Below, one piece after another: positions 1-6,491 of a stretch of DNA of 64,000 bases. Where the stretch lies: NCBI GenBank assembly GCA_035288865.1, contig DATDZA010000052.1, forward strand, positions 1 to 64,000, read 5' to 3'. The translations under genes were made by a program, and so were the position numbers. The stretch comes from GCA-2688775 sp035288865 (GTDB taxonomy: Archaea > Nanobdellota > Nanobdellia > Woesearchaeales > GW2011-AR4). Every line of letters starts with the position of its first letter. The stretch's first letter is position 1. A model generated the notes under the pieces. It was not told the origin of the DNA. It saw only the letters and a program-made list of their open reading frames with translations, and did no database searches.

Positions 1-344
1 AATGCCGCGGTTGCTTCAAGAACCCTCTTGTCAAATTCTGATGGGTCAAATTCTGCTCTGCGTTCCGACGGTATGTCGTAATTTATCTTTATACTAAATC
101 TATCGCTCATTGTCTCAATTTTTGGGGTTCCATCGCCAACCATAATTTCAAAAAACAAGAAACCGCCATGCATACGGTAATCTCTAGATCCCACAGTTAA
201 CACGTTAATTTGCTGCCCATTTGAATTTCCTTTCGTAGTAGTTCCAACTCCGACTTTATCCAAATCATCCTTGCTATAGAAAGTTAGCAGATACTCGGCA
301 AGCTCTATTGCGCTCATTTGCACCGGCGTTTTAATTTCTGACAT
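1..344 (-). CDS. Hypothetical protein, 3' end outside window
   Basis: An open frame reads leftward from an ATG at 344 and runs off the left edge without a stop, giving 114 residues beginning MSEIKTPVQMSAIELAEYLL. It looks soluble, with a helical start followed by beta-rich stretches (INVLTVGSRDYRM, GGFLFFEIMVGDG). There is no signal peptide and I recognise no family. On the minus strand a TATA-like stretch lies about 40 nt upstream near 382-390. The truncation is caused by the window edge and is not a mutation. Confidence 0.6.
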   Translation of the reverse strand, partial: MSEIKTPVQMSAIELAEYLLTFYSKDDLDKVGVGTTTKGNSNGQQINVLTVGSRDYRMHGGFLFFEIMVGDGTPKIETMSDRFSIKINYDIPSERRAEFDPSEFDKRVLEATAA

Positions 345-479
345 TTCTGTTTTGAGGTGAAATAATTATTATGCATTTTTAAACCTATCCCTTATAATCT
401 TGTAAACGAATTGCCATAAAAAATTTATTAAATTATTTCTTATGAAATCAGGCAAGTTTAATAAGTGATAAGAGATAGA

Positions 480-989
480 TTATTTCATCTCAACTTCCAG
501 CGGAATTATTTTCGTCACACACTCTGTTCCCGGGCATCTTTCCTCTGCAAGTTTCAGAATTTTCATCAGTGCATCTTTTGATGCACCTTCTGCATGAACT
601 GTGAACTTGACTTTTTGTATTATATTATCTTTTGACACGCCCATCTGCTTTCTCAGGTCCATCCAGTTCTCTGCCGTAACTTCCAGCTTAGTTAAATTTA
701 CGCCTTCTTTTGTTGCAGACGCTGCAAAAGTTACGGCAAAACATGCCGCCAATCCGTATAGACAATATTGAATCGGATCAGGGCTTGTTCCATAGCCGCC
801 GGCAAAAGGAGGAAGTTCGCAGTTAAGCGAAACTGTCCCTTTGGAAAATTCAATATTAGAAACAAATTGTGGCTTTCCTTCATCAAAATTCCATGTGCCC
901 GTAACTTTCTTGTTTTTCCTTGCCTGAGACGGGTCATTGCTTATCAGCTCAACGAATTTCTGCATTTCATTTATGTTTACATTATTCAT
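480..989 (-). CDS. OsmC/Ohr family peroxiredoxin-like protein
   Basis: This 169-aa protein belongs to the OsmC family, which reduces organic peroxides with a pair of cysteines in the cytosol. The first conserved Cys lies in LAACFAVTF (about residue 83) and the second in ERCPGTEC near residue 150; the GGYGTSPDP loop before the central helix is also typical. The frame extends three codons upstream to a GTG, but I chose the ATG at 989 because GGTGGTGA just before it fits the archaeal ribosome binding site. It is divergent from the pseudouridine synthase gene across a short promoter region. The physiological substrate cannot be told from sequence. Confidence 0.85.
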   Translation of the reverse strand: MNNVNINEMQKFVELISNDPSQARKNKKVTGTWNFDEGKPQFVSNIEFSKGTVSLNCELPPFAGGYGTSPDPIQYCLYGLAACFAVTFAASATKEGVNLTKLEVTAENWMDLRKQMGVSKDNIIQKVKFTVHAEGASKDALMKILKLAEERCPGTECVTKIIPLEVEMK

Positions 990-1054
990 CTTCACCACCC
1001 ATTTGCATTATTGGTGTAATAGTTTAAATAGTTTTCCTGACTTTCACGTTGAAA

Positions 1055-1786
1055 ATGTCCAAAAAACTCTCCTTAAAGCAGTTCCTGATGAAAAGCGGAA
1101 GGTTCCAAAAGACTTATGACTGCGTTCAGGCAATAAAGAACGGAAAAGTCACATTGAACAATGAAGTCATAACCAATCCCTCTCACTTTTTTAATCCAAA
1201 AACTGAATTAGTAAAATTAGACAATGAAAAGCTAAAAACAGTTCCAAAACTGTATTTTATCATGAATAAGCCTGTAGGTTACTTATCACAAAAATCAATT
1301 GCAGAAAAAAATATTTATGATTTGTTAAACAACATAAGCCTGCCCAGGGAATCTGTCCTGTCGCTGCACGCTGTTGGCAGACTGGACAAGGACACGGAAG
1401 GATTGCTGATTCTGACAAATGACGGAAAATTATCCAACATAATAATGGAGCCTAAAAGTGAAATTATAAAAAAATATTATGCAATGCTGGAAAATAGGGT
1501 TGATAAGGGAAAAACAAAAGAATTGGAGAAAGGAATTGAAATAGAGACTGACGAGCAAAAATACAAGACAAAGCCGTGCAAAATAAAAATTGTCGGTGAA
1601 AAAGAAATTTATATTTCAGTTTCAGAAGGCAAAAAACGCCAGATAAGGCTAATGTTTGAGTCAATCGGAAATAAAGCGGTCTATCTCAGGCGGGTTTCGA
1701 TTGCAGGATTGCAGTTGGGAAAATTAAATGTAGGGGAAATAAAGCAGATAACACGAGAAGAAATAATGGAAAAACTGGAATACTGA
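1055..1786 (+). CDS. RsuA/RluB-type pseudouridine synthase
   Basis: The enzyme isomerises a uridine in rRNA to pseudouridine. An S4 RNA-binding domain occupies roughly residues 1-60 (SLKQFLMKSGRFQKTYDCVQ), followed by the catalytic domain whose signature GRLDKDTEGLLILTNDG carries the catalytic Asp at about residue 111. A later KKRQIRLMF segment is also family-typical. This RsuA/RluB/RluE group is mainly bacterial and uncommon in archaea, so lateral acquisition is likely. The ATG at 1055 is preferred over an upstream TTG at 1049; a TTTAAATA box at about 1023 makes a leaderless message plausible. Whether the target is 16S or 23S rRNA cannot be decided. Confidence 0.85.
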   Translation: MSKKLSLKQFLMKSGRFQKTYDCVQAIKNGKVTLNNEVITNPSHFFNPKTELVKLDNEKLKTVPKLYFIMNKPVGYLSQKSIAEKNIYDLLNNISLPRESVLSLHAVGRLDKDTEGLLILTNDGKLSNIIMEPKSEIIKKYYAMLENRVDKGKTKELEKGIEIETDEQKYKTKPCKIKIVGEKEIYISVSEGKKRQIRLMFESIGNKAVYLRRVSIAGLQLGKLNVGEIKQITREEIMEKLEY

Positions 1787-1809
1787 TTCTTAAGTTTTTT
1801 TCAGCAACG

Positions 1810-1819
1810 TTTATAAATA
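1810..1819 (+). promoter_or_regulatory. TATA box of the initiator tRNA gene
   Basis: TTTATAAATA lies 24-33 nt before the first base of the tRNA, the normal distance between an archaeal TATA box and a start site just ahead of the mature 5' end. Confidence 0.6.
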
Positions 1820-1842
1820 AAATACATATTCTGAAAGTCTAT

Positions 1843-1990
1843 AGCGGGATAGGGCTTTTACGGCCTTAACCGACCGTAGACCTAAGAGCCAGGAGTGCCC
1901 GATGGGCTCATATAGCACATCATGCTCTAGACACCCATATTAGTCAAAAGCTAAGGGCATAGGTCGGAAGTTCAAATCTTCCTCCCGCTA
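1843..1990 (+). tRNA. Initiator tRNA-Met (CAT) with three introns
   Basis: Exons at 1843-1855, 1887-1912, 1933-1938 and 1961-1990 join into a 75-nt cloverleaf. It has acceptor AGCGGGA/TCCCGCT, D-stem GGGC/GCCC, anticodon stem ATGGG/CCCAT with loop CTCATAA, T-arm GGAAG-TTCAAAT-CTTCC and discriminator A. The A1-T72 pair and the three G:C pairs in the anticodon stem mark it as initiator. Introns are 1856-1886 (31 nt, position 13/14), 1913-1932 (20 nt, 37/38) and 1939-1960 (22 nt, 43/44). Each fits bulge-helix-bulge geometry. Intron 1 has a perfect TAGG/CCTA central helix and a 7-bp intron stem. Intron 2 has only two central pairs but an AGCA/TGCT stem. Intron 3 has CCC/GGG plus TTAG/CTAA. CCA is not encoded. 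The discriminator end overlaps the stop of the convergent gene by 3 nt. Confidence 0.88.
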
Positions 1991-2806
1991 CGAGGACTGG
2001 GAGTTAAAATCTCTCGGTTCTCTTTTAATTTTTAAATATCTATTTTTGTGGGTATTCCCTTTAATTCGTAATGGGAACTTCCAGTGATAAAGAACATCAA
2101 TTCCAATTCCTAGTAGAATTTGATAATAATCTCCAATCTCATCTAGGTCAATAGAATTATCAATCTTTCCATTGTGTACCAGTTTATGCCTTTTTTCCAA
2201 TAAGTCATGAATGCAATTTATTGTATTTATATTTCTATTTTTGAAGATTACTTTGCTATTCAAAAGTTTATAGAAGTCCAGTCCTATAGTTTTATAAGCA
2301 GCTTGAATAGAATCCAAATTTTGGAAATTGTATTCATCGGCTATTATTTCACCAATTTTGATTTTTCCATTTTTGTAATCCTCTAAAAATTTTAGATTAA
2401 TTTTTTTTGATAGTTTGTACACTTTTTCTCTATATTCGGATGATTTATCAATTAATTCTATGAAAGTATCTTTAAAAAAAACTTCGAAAGAAGAAACAAA
2501 AGCCACTAAACAATAATTGTATTGAAGTTTTATCAAATTTGTACCTTTTAGTGCATCACTTGTCAAACTTAGAATTGGATACAAAATCTGTTTTGTGTGG
2601 ATATTTGATTTTTTGGGCTTGCTGTACTTTTGTTCAAAATTTTCATATAAATCTTGCATAGATAACTTGTGAGCCTCCAGTAATCTACTATTTTCTATAA
2701 GCTTAAGCGCACAAGCATTCCAGACAACCCACGTTATATTTCTGCAATAAACTCCTAATGCACGAAGTTTTTCCTCATTATGAGGCTTTTTTTGATTTGT
2801 TTTCAT
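1988..2806 (-). CDS. HEPN-like protein (putative RNase)
   Basis: This 272-aa, mostly helical, AT-rich protein carries EKRHKLVHNG near residue 210. The Arg-x4-His spacing and the HNG tail match the active site motif of HEPN-domain RNases of the RiboL-PSP/MAE_28990 kind. Family members are often toxins or RNA-processing enzymes; function here is inferred from that motif alone. The stop codon lies in the last three bases of the convergent initiator tRNA gene, so read-through would be antisense to the tRNA. No partner antitoxin gene is adjacent. The start is the ATG at 2806, the only reasonable one near the beginning of the helical region. Confidence 0.6.
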   Translation of the reverse strand: MKTNQKKPHNEEKLRALGVYCRNITWVVWNACALKLIENSRLLEAHKLSMQDLYENFEQKYSKPKKSNIHTKQILYPILSLTSDALKGTNLIKLQYNYCLVAFVSSFEVFFKDTFIELIDKSSEYREKVYKLSKKINLKFLEDYKNGKIKIGEIIADEYNFQNLDSIQAAYKTIGLDFYKLLNSKVIFKNRNINTINCIHDLLEKRHKLVHNGKIDNSIDLDEIGDYYQILLGIGIDVLYHWKFPLRIKGNTHKNRYLKIKREPRDFNSQSS

Positions 2807-2910
2807 TTTAACAATTTATTTGTATATTTATTTAATCCTTTGTATTTTAAAATAAAAAATATTGATTTGAGCTATTACAATTGTCTAAACCACTGGACAT
2901 CTCCGCCTAA

Positions 2911-3082
2911 GATATATAAAGGACAACATCCACTAAATTCTAAAAAAGAGAATACGCAAAACTGCCAAATAATGCTTTTCGGCTTTCAGCACGAAAATCA
3001 ATTACGCAGTTTCGCTTAACATTCTCTTTTTCCTAAGACTCCAAAGTCTTTGTAAAACAAAAAACTTTGGAGGTTGATTAAA
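2911..3082 (+). promoter_or_regulatory. Promoter and structured 5' leader of LAGLIDADG gene
   Basis: A TATA box (GATATATAAAGG, 2911-2922) predicts transcription from about 2940, leaving a leader of about 140 nt. It can fold into a long stem: 2945-2953 with 3021-3029 (9 bp) and 2956-2965 with 3006-3015 (9 of 10 bp). This encloses hairpin 2976-2981/2992-2997 capped by GCT/AGC. A second hairpin pairs CTCCAAAGT (3039-3047) with ACTTTGGAG (3064-3072) and buries the ribosome binding site GGAGG (3069-3073). This looks like translational control or an RNA element carried with the endonuclease. Confidence 0.6.
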
Positions 3083-3802
3083 ATGGAATACTTAACAATA
3101 AATAGAAAAAATTTAGAGAAACACTTTATTATTTCAAAAATTAACTATAAGGAATTTACAGTTAGAATACCTTATGGAGTGAATTCCATAAAAATAAATA
3201 TTCCTTTTACTTTAAATGAAAACGTTGCAACTCTAGCTGGATTAATGCCAGATGGTAGCTTAATCAAAGATTTAAGAAGAATATATTTTACTCAAAAGAA
3301 AGATGTGTCAAAAATATATTTATTTAGAGATTTACTATTAACTACATTTTCTCCTTCTAACACTATTTTTGTAAGAGAACACAAGAATGCTTTTGAGACT
3401 TATACTAATTCCAAAACTTTAGCTCATTTCTTTTACTATATCTTGGACATCAGGAAATCTGATGAAGAAACAAGAATTCCTAGTTGGATATTCAATTCTT
3501 CTCTTTCAGTAAAATACGCTTATTTGAGGGCGGCATTTGACATGGAAGCCTATATGTCAAAAAGACTGTATGAAATTAGATTTATTACTGTTGATAAAAA
3601 TTATGCATACGACTTGAAAAAATTGCTCGAAAGTGTAAATATTACTTCCATTGTCAAAACACGGATTGGTGGCACCCATAAAACTATCCAGTACAGAATT
3701 TCCATATATGGTAAAGAAAATATAAAAGAGTTTGGCAAGATAGGATTTTCTATTCAGATGCATAAAGAGCGCTTGGAAAGAGCACTAGCAAAATATGCTT
3801 AA
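3083..3802 (+). CDS. LAGLIDADG homing endonuclease, free-standing
   Basis: The 239-aa protein has two motifs of the LAGLIDADG family: LAGLMPDGSL near residue 54 and YLRAAFDMEAYMS near residue 150, the spacing of a single-chain, two-repeat endonuclease. The usual acidic residues at the motif ends are present (Asp in both). Such enzymes cut long DNA sites and in archaea are usually encoded within tRNA or rRNA introns or inteins; some relatives are RNA maturases. Here it is a separate gene, 1.1 kb downstream of the three-intron tRNA. The ATG at 3083 follows GGAGGTTGATT, so I prefer it to the TTG nine bases earlier. Confidence 0.8.
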   Translation: MEYLTINRKNLEKHFIISKINYKEFTVRIPYGVNSIKINIPFTLNENVATLAGLMPDGSLIKDLRRIYFTQKKDVSKIYLFRDLLLTTFSPSNTIFVREHKNAFETYTNSKTLAHFFYYILDIRKSDEETRIPSWIFNSSLSVKYAYLRAAFDMEAYMSKRLYEIRFITVDKNYAYDLKKLLESVNITSIVKTRIGGTHKTIQYRISIYGKENIKEFGKIGFSIQMHKERLERALAKYA

Positions 3803-3871
3803 TTTTGCTTTTTTTCCCAAACATTTTTATAAAATAACTTTAATTCTTTAAATTGTAAAAAAGGTGATTAA

Positions 3872-4744
3872 ATGTTAATTTGCGGAATTGATGAAGCGCG
3901 TAGAGGCCCAATCATAGGCCCAATGGTAATGTGCGGAGCCATGATGGAAGAAAAAGATTTGCCTAAACTAATCGCGCTAAAGCCAAAAGACTCAAAATTA
4001 ATGACCAAAGAAGAGCGTGAAAAATTATATCCAAAATTATTATCAGTTCTAAAATATTATCACGTTCTTATAATTCAGCCTGATGAAATAGACAAAGCAG
4101 TCAAAGGCACAGATGGATTAAACTTAAACAGGTTAGAAGCACACAAACAGGCAGATATTCTGAATGAGTTCAACCCAAACCAGGCAATAATCGACTGCCC
4201 AAGCAACAACATTGACTCTTACAGAATTTATCTAAAAAAACTATTAAAAAACAAGCAAGTTGACTTAATTCTTGAGCACAAAGCAGAGCGATATCCATTA
4301 GTTGCGGCTGCCTCGATAATTGCAAAAGTCACGGGCGACCGTGAAATAGAAATCACAAAAAAAGAACTGGGAATAGATTTCGGCTCCGGCTACATGTCAG
4401 ACCCAAAAACAGTTGCATTTCTCCAGAAAAATTTTGAAAAATATCCAGAGCTGTTTAGGAAAAGCTGGTTCCCTTATCAAGATTTGGTAAATAAAAAATT
4501 TCAAAGCAATTTGTCGGATTTCGGCCAGTTTCTCAAGGATGAAAAGAAGCACAAAGGCCACACTTTGGAAGATTTAAAAAAACTGGAGGATTTTGGATAT
4601 AAATTCGAAAAGCCCAAGTCACAGCACGAATTGGCAGTCATGAAAGGACCTTGCACGATCATTCTTTACAGGAATGGAAAATTACTGATACAGGGAAAGC
4701 AGGAGGTCAAGCAGTCTGTGCAGAAATTGCTGGATTTTTCTTAA
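3872..4744 (+). CDS. rnhB: Ribonuclease HII with C-terminal TBP-like extension
   Basis: The enzyme cleaves the RNA strand of RNA-DNA hybrids and removes misincorporated ribonucleotides. The first active-site block reads GIDEARRGPIIGP (the usual DEAGRG is DEARRG), followed by an Asp in AIIDCPSNN and the ERYPLVAAASIIAK and GSGYMSDPKT segments. At 290 aa it is longer than typical archaeal RNase HII (about 210-230). The extra C-terminal part ends with PCTIILYRNGKLLIQGK, which resembles the TBP-like substrate-binding domain at the N-terminus of RNase HIII. GGTGATTAA precedes the ATG. Confidence 0.85.
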   Translation: MLICGIDEARRGPIIGPMVMCGAMMEEKDLPKLIALKPKDSKLMTKEEREKLYPKLLSVLKYYHVLIIQPDEIDKAVKGTDGLNLNRLEAHKQADILNEFNPNQAIIDCPSNNIDSYRIYLKKLLKNKQVDLILEHKAERYPLVAAASIIAKVTGDREIEITKKELGIDFGSGYMSDPKTVAFLQKNFEKYPELFRKSWFPYQDLVNKKFQSNLSDFGQFLKDEKKHKGHTLEDLKKLEDFGYKFEKPKSQHELAVMKGPCTIILYRNGKLLIQGKQEVKQSVQKLLDFS

Positions 4745-4755
4745 CTTTTAACCAC

Positions 4756-4834
4756 GCACTTTCAAATTTTACTTCTTAGGGTGGGTGGAGGGCAGCAAAG
4801 TTTGCATAAAGTGCAGCTAGAAAGTTCCCTCCCT
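4756..4834 (+). ncRNA. Pseudoknot-like repeat element, copy 1 of 4
   Basis: This 79-nt intergenic element starts 12 nt after the RNase HII stop. Arm A GCACTTT (4756-4762) is complementary to A' AAAGTGC (4808-4814). Arm B GGAGGG (4787-4792), inside the tract GGGTGGGTGGAGGG, is complementary to B' CCCTCC ending the element (TTCCCTCCCT). A-B-A'-B' order makes a pseudoknot. Copies at 14061, 47360 and 56228 keep the same order and spacing. Which strand is transcribed is unknown. Confidence 0.6.
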
Positions 4835-4911
4835 GAATAATTTATTAGTTTTTGATAAATTCCAAATAAATTTAGAAACCTTTAAATAACTTCTATCCAG
4901 GAAATTTCTTT

Positions 4912-5466
4912 ATGAATGATTTAATAAAAAAAGACCTGATTTCTGTTCTATCGGATTTAAATCAGACTCTGAGGGAAAGGAGAGAAACTGACGTCTCTGA
5001 AATAAAATCCTTGAGCAACCATATAATTCATAATGCCAGTGTTTTTCAGGATGAAGATTCAATTTCTGTTGCAATACTGATTTACTCATTGTCAAAAATT
5101 ATCGAAAGAAAGGAAAAAGAAGTGGATTTTAATAAAATTACAAACTTAATTAGTTCGGCTGTCTCAAATTTGAAAAATAATAATGACTATGAATTCAGAA
5201 GATCAATAAAAAATTTATTTAATTTCATACGAACCATCGACAGGGGCTTGAGATTATACATAAATGAAGTTATTAACCAAGCCCAGATAAAAAAAGGCTG
5301 CAAATTGTGCGAGCATGGCATTTCTGTCGCAAGAGCATCGGAGGTTTTGGGAATTTCCAGATGGGAATTGATGCATTATCTTGGAAAAACAACTATAATT
5401 GACCAATACAATGACTTAGCGAACGTTGCCAACAGATTAAAATTTGCAAGGGGTTTGTTTGAATGA
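4912..5466 (+). CDS. HTH-containing partner of PIN protein
   Basis: This is a 184-aa helical protein with a helix-turn-helix-like stretch near the C-terminus (SVARASEVLGISRWELMHYL, about residues 142-161) that resembles the DNA-binding or partner-binding end of small antitoxins of the UPF0175 type. Two cysteines (CKLCEHG) lie just before it. Its last codons overlap the following PIN gene by 4 nt, so the two are translationally coupled. The pair resembles a VapBC-like toxin-antitoxin module, although both proteins are about twice the usual length, so a housekeeping RNA-processing role is possible. Confidence 0.6.
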   Translation: MNDLIKKDLISVLSDLNQTLRERRETDVSEIKSLSNHIIHNASVFQDEDSISVAILIYSLSKIIERKEKEVDFNKITNLISSAVSNLKNNNDYEFRRSIKNLFNFIRTIDRGLRLYINEVINQAQIKKGCKLCEHGISVARASEVLGISRWELMHYLGKTTIIDQYNDLANVANRLKFARGLFE

Positions 5467-6152
5467 AGTCAATAATATTTGATGCAGGGCCCATAATCAG
5501 CCTGGCAACTAACAATTTACTGTTTATTCTTCCGCCGTTAAAAAAAATTTTCAACGGCAAGTTTTACATTACCTTAAGTGTAAAAAAAGAACTGATTGAC
5601 AGGCCTTTTGAAATAAAAAAATTCAAGTTTGAAGCTATCCAGATTGAAAAATTAATTGAAGATGGAATTCTTGAAATTATTGACAATGATTTTATAAGAA
5701 ATGAAAGCCCGAAGCTGCTGGAAATGGCAAATACAACTTTCAGGGCTTTCAACAATTACATGCAGCTTGTTCATTTCGCGGAAATGTCAACACTGGCAGC
5801 AGCTATTAATGTAAATTCAGATTCTGTTGCGATTGACGAAAAAACCACGCGATTGATTATGGAAAATCCAAAGCTGCTTCTTGAAATCCTGAAAAAAACT
5901 TTGCATACTTCAATAAGCGTGAATGAATTGAATTTAAGAGAGTTCAGAAGCAGAACAAAAAACATGAGGGCAATTCGCTCGATAGAGCTTGTTGCAGTTG
6001 CTTACGAGCATGGCATTTTGGACGGTTATATAACCAAAATGCCGGATGCAAAAAGAAATTTGCTTGAAAGTGTTTTGTGGGGAGTAAAAATCGGCGGCTG
6101 CGCAGTCTCAAGGGATGAGATAGCACAGATTCTGAGGATGGAAATAAAATAA
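5463..6152 (+). CDS. PIN-domain protein, putative RNase
   Basis: The N-terminus IIFDAGPIISLATNN is a PIN-domain first strand with the catalytic Asp at about residue 7. Further candidates for metal-binding acids are the Glu in KKELIDRP and the Asp in VAIDEKTTR. PIN domains are Mg-dependent RNases found in VapC toxins and in rRNA maturation factors. At 229 aa it is longer than VapC (about 130-150), with a C-terminal helical extension (residues 150-229). It overlaps its HTH partner gene by 4 nt. Substrate unknown. Confidence 0.7.
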   Translation: MKSIIFDAGPIISLATNNLLFILPPLKKIFNGKFYITLSVKKELIDRPFEIKKFKFEAIQIEKLIEDGILEIIDNDFIRNESPKLLEMANTTFRAFNNYMQLVHFAEMSTLAAAINVNSDSVAIDEKTTRLIMENPKLLLEILKKTLHTSISVNELNLREFRSRTKNMRAIRSIELVAVAYEHGILDGYITKMPDAKRNLLESVLWGVKIGGCAVSRDEIAQILRMEIK

Positions 6153-6172
6153 AGAATAGGTAGCTAACTTTA

Positions 6173-6369
6173 TTAAAAAAATCCGTAGAAGTGGGCAAGT
6201 GAGTATATCGCTTGAAACCAAAGAACAATCATCAAAGCTATCCAAATCCATTTATGAGATGGTTTTTCATTTGATTTCTTTGTTTAAAGAACCAATATAA
6301 TGTAATTGACAAAGATAATCCAAAATACCAAATAAAATTAGCGAACTTAATACGCTCTAATGGGGTCAT
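6173..6369 (-). pseudogene. Small two-helix membrane protein, frameshifted
   Basis: From an ATG at 6369 a reading frame encodes 43 aa with one membrane segment (FIWYFGLSLSITLYWFF) and stops at 6238. The next frame then continues through KPSHKWIWIALMIVLWFQAI, a second good membrane segment, to a stop at 6173. The total length (197 nt) is one base short of an intact frame. A TATA-like TTTTTATATT lies about 27 nt before the ATG. I read this as one two-segment membrane protein gene disrupted by a single-base indel near AAACAAAG, either a real mutation or an assembly error. It may also be a 43-aa protein as it stands. Confidence 0.4.
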
Positions 6370-6491
6370 AAACTCATAGTTGTTAATTAATATAAAAACT
6401 TTTAGGTCAAATGAGAAAATTCCTGCAGATTGCACAACACATCTGACAACAACTTTTATATATCATATACCTATTCTTCAGGTTTGGTGGA

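Noticed and set aside
4779..4792. G-rich tract GGGTGGGTGGAGGG as a simple G-quadruplex site
   Set aside because: A quadruplex would not explain the conserved CCCTCCCT partner, the GCAC/GTGC helix and the fixed 77-79 nt length, so a structured RNA is the better reading, though both could occur.
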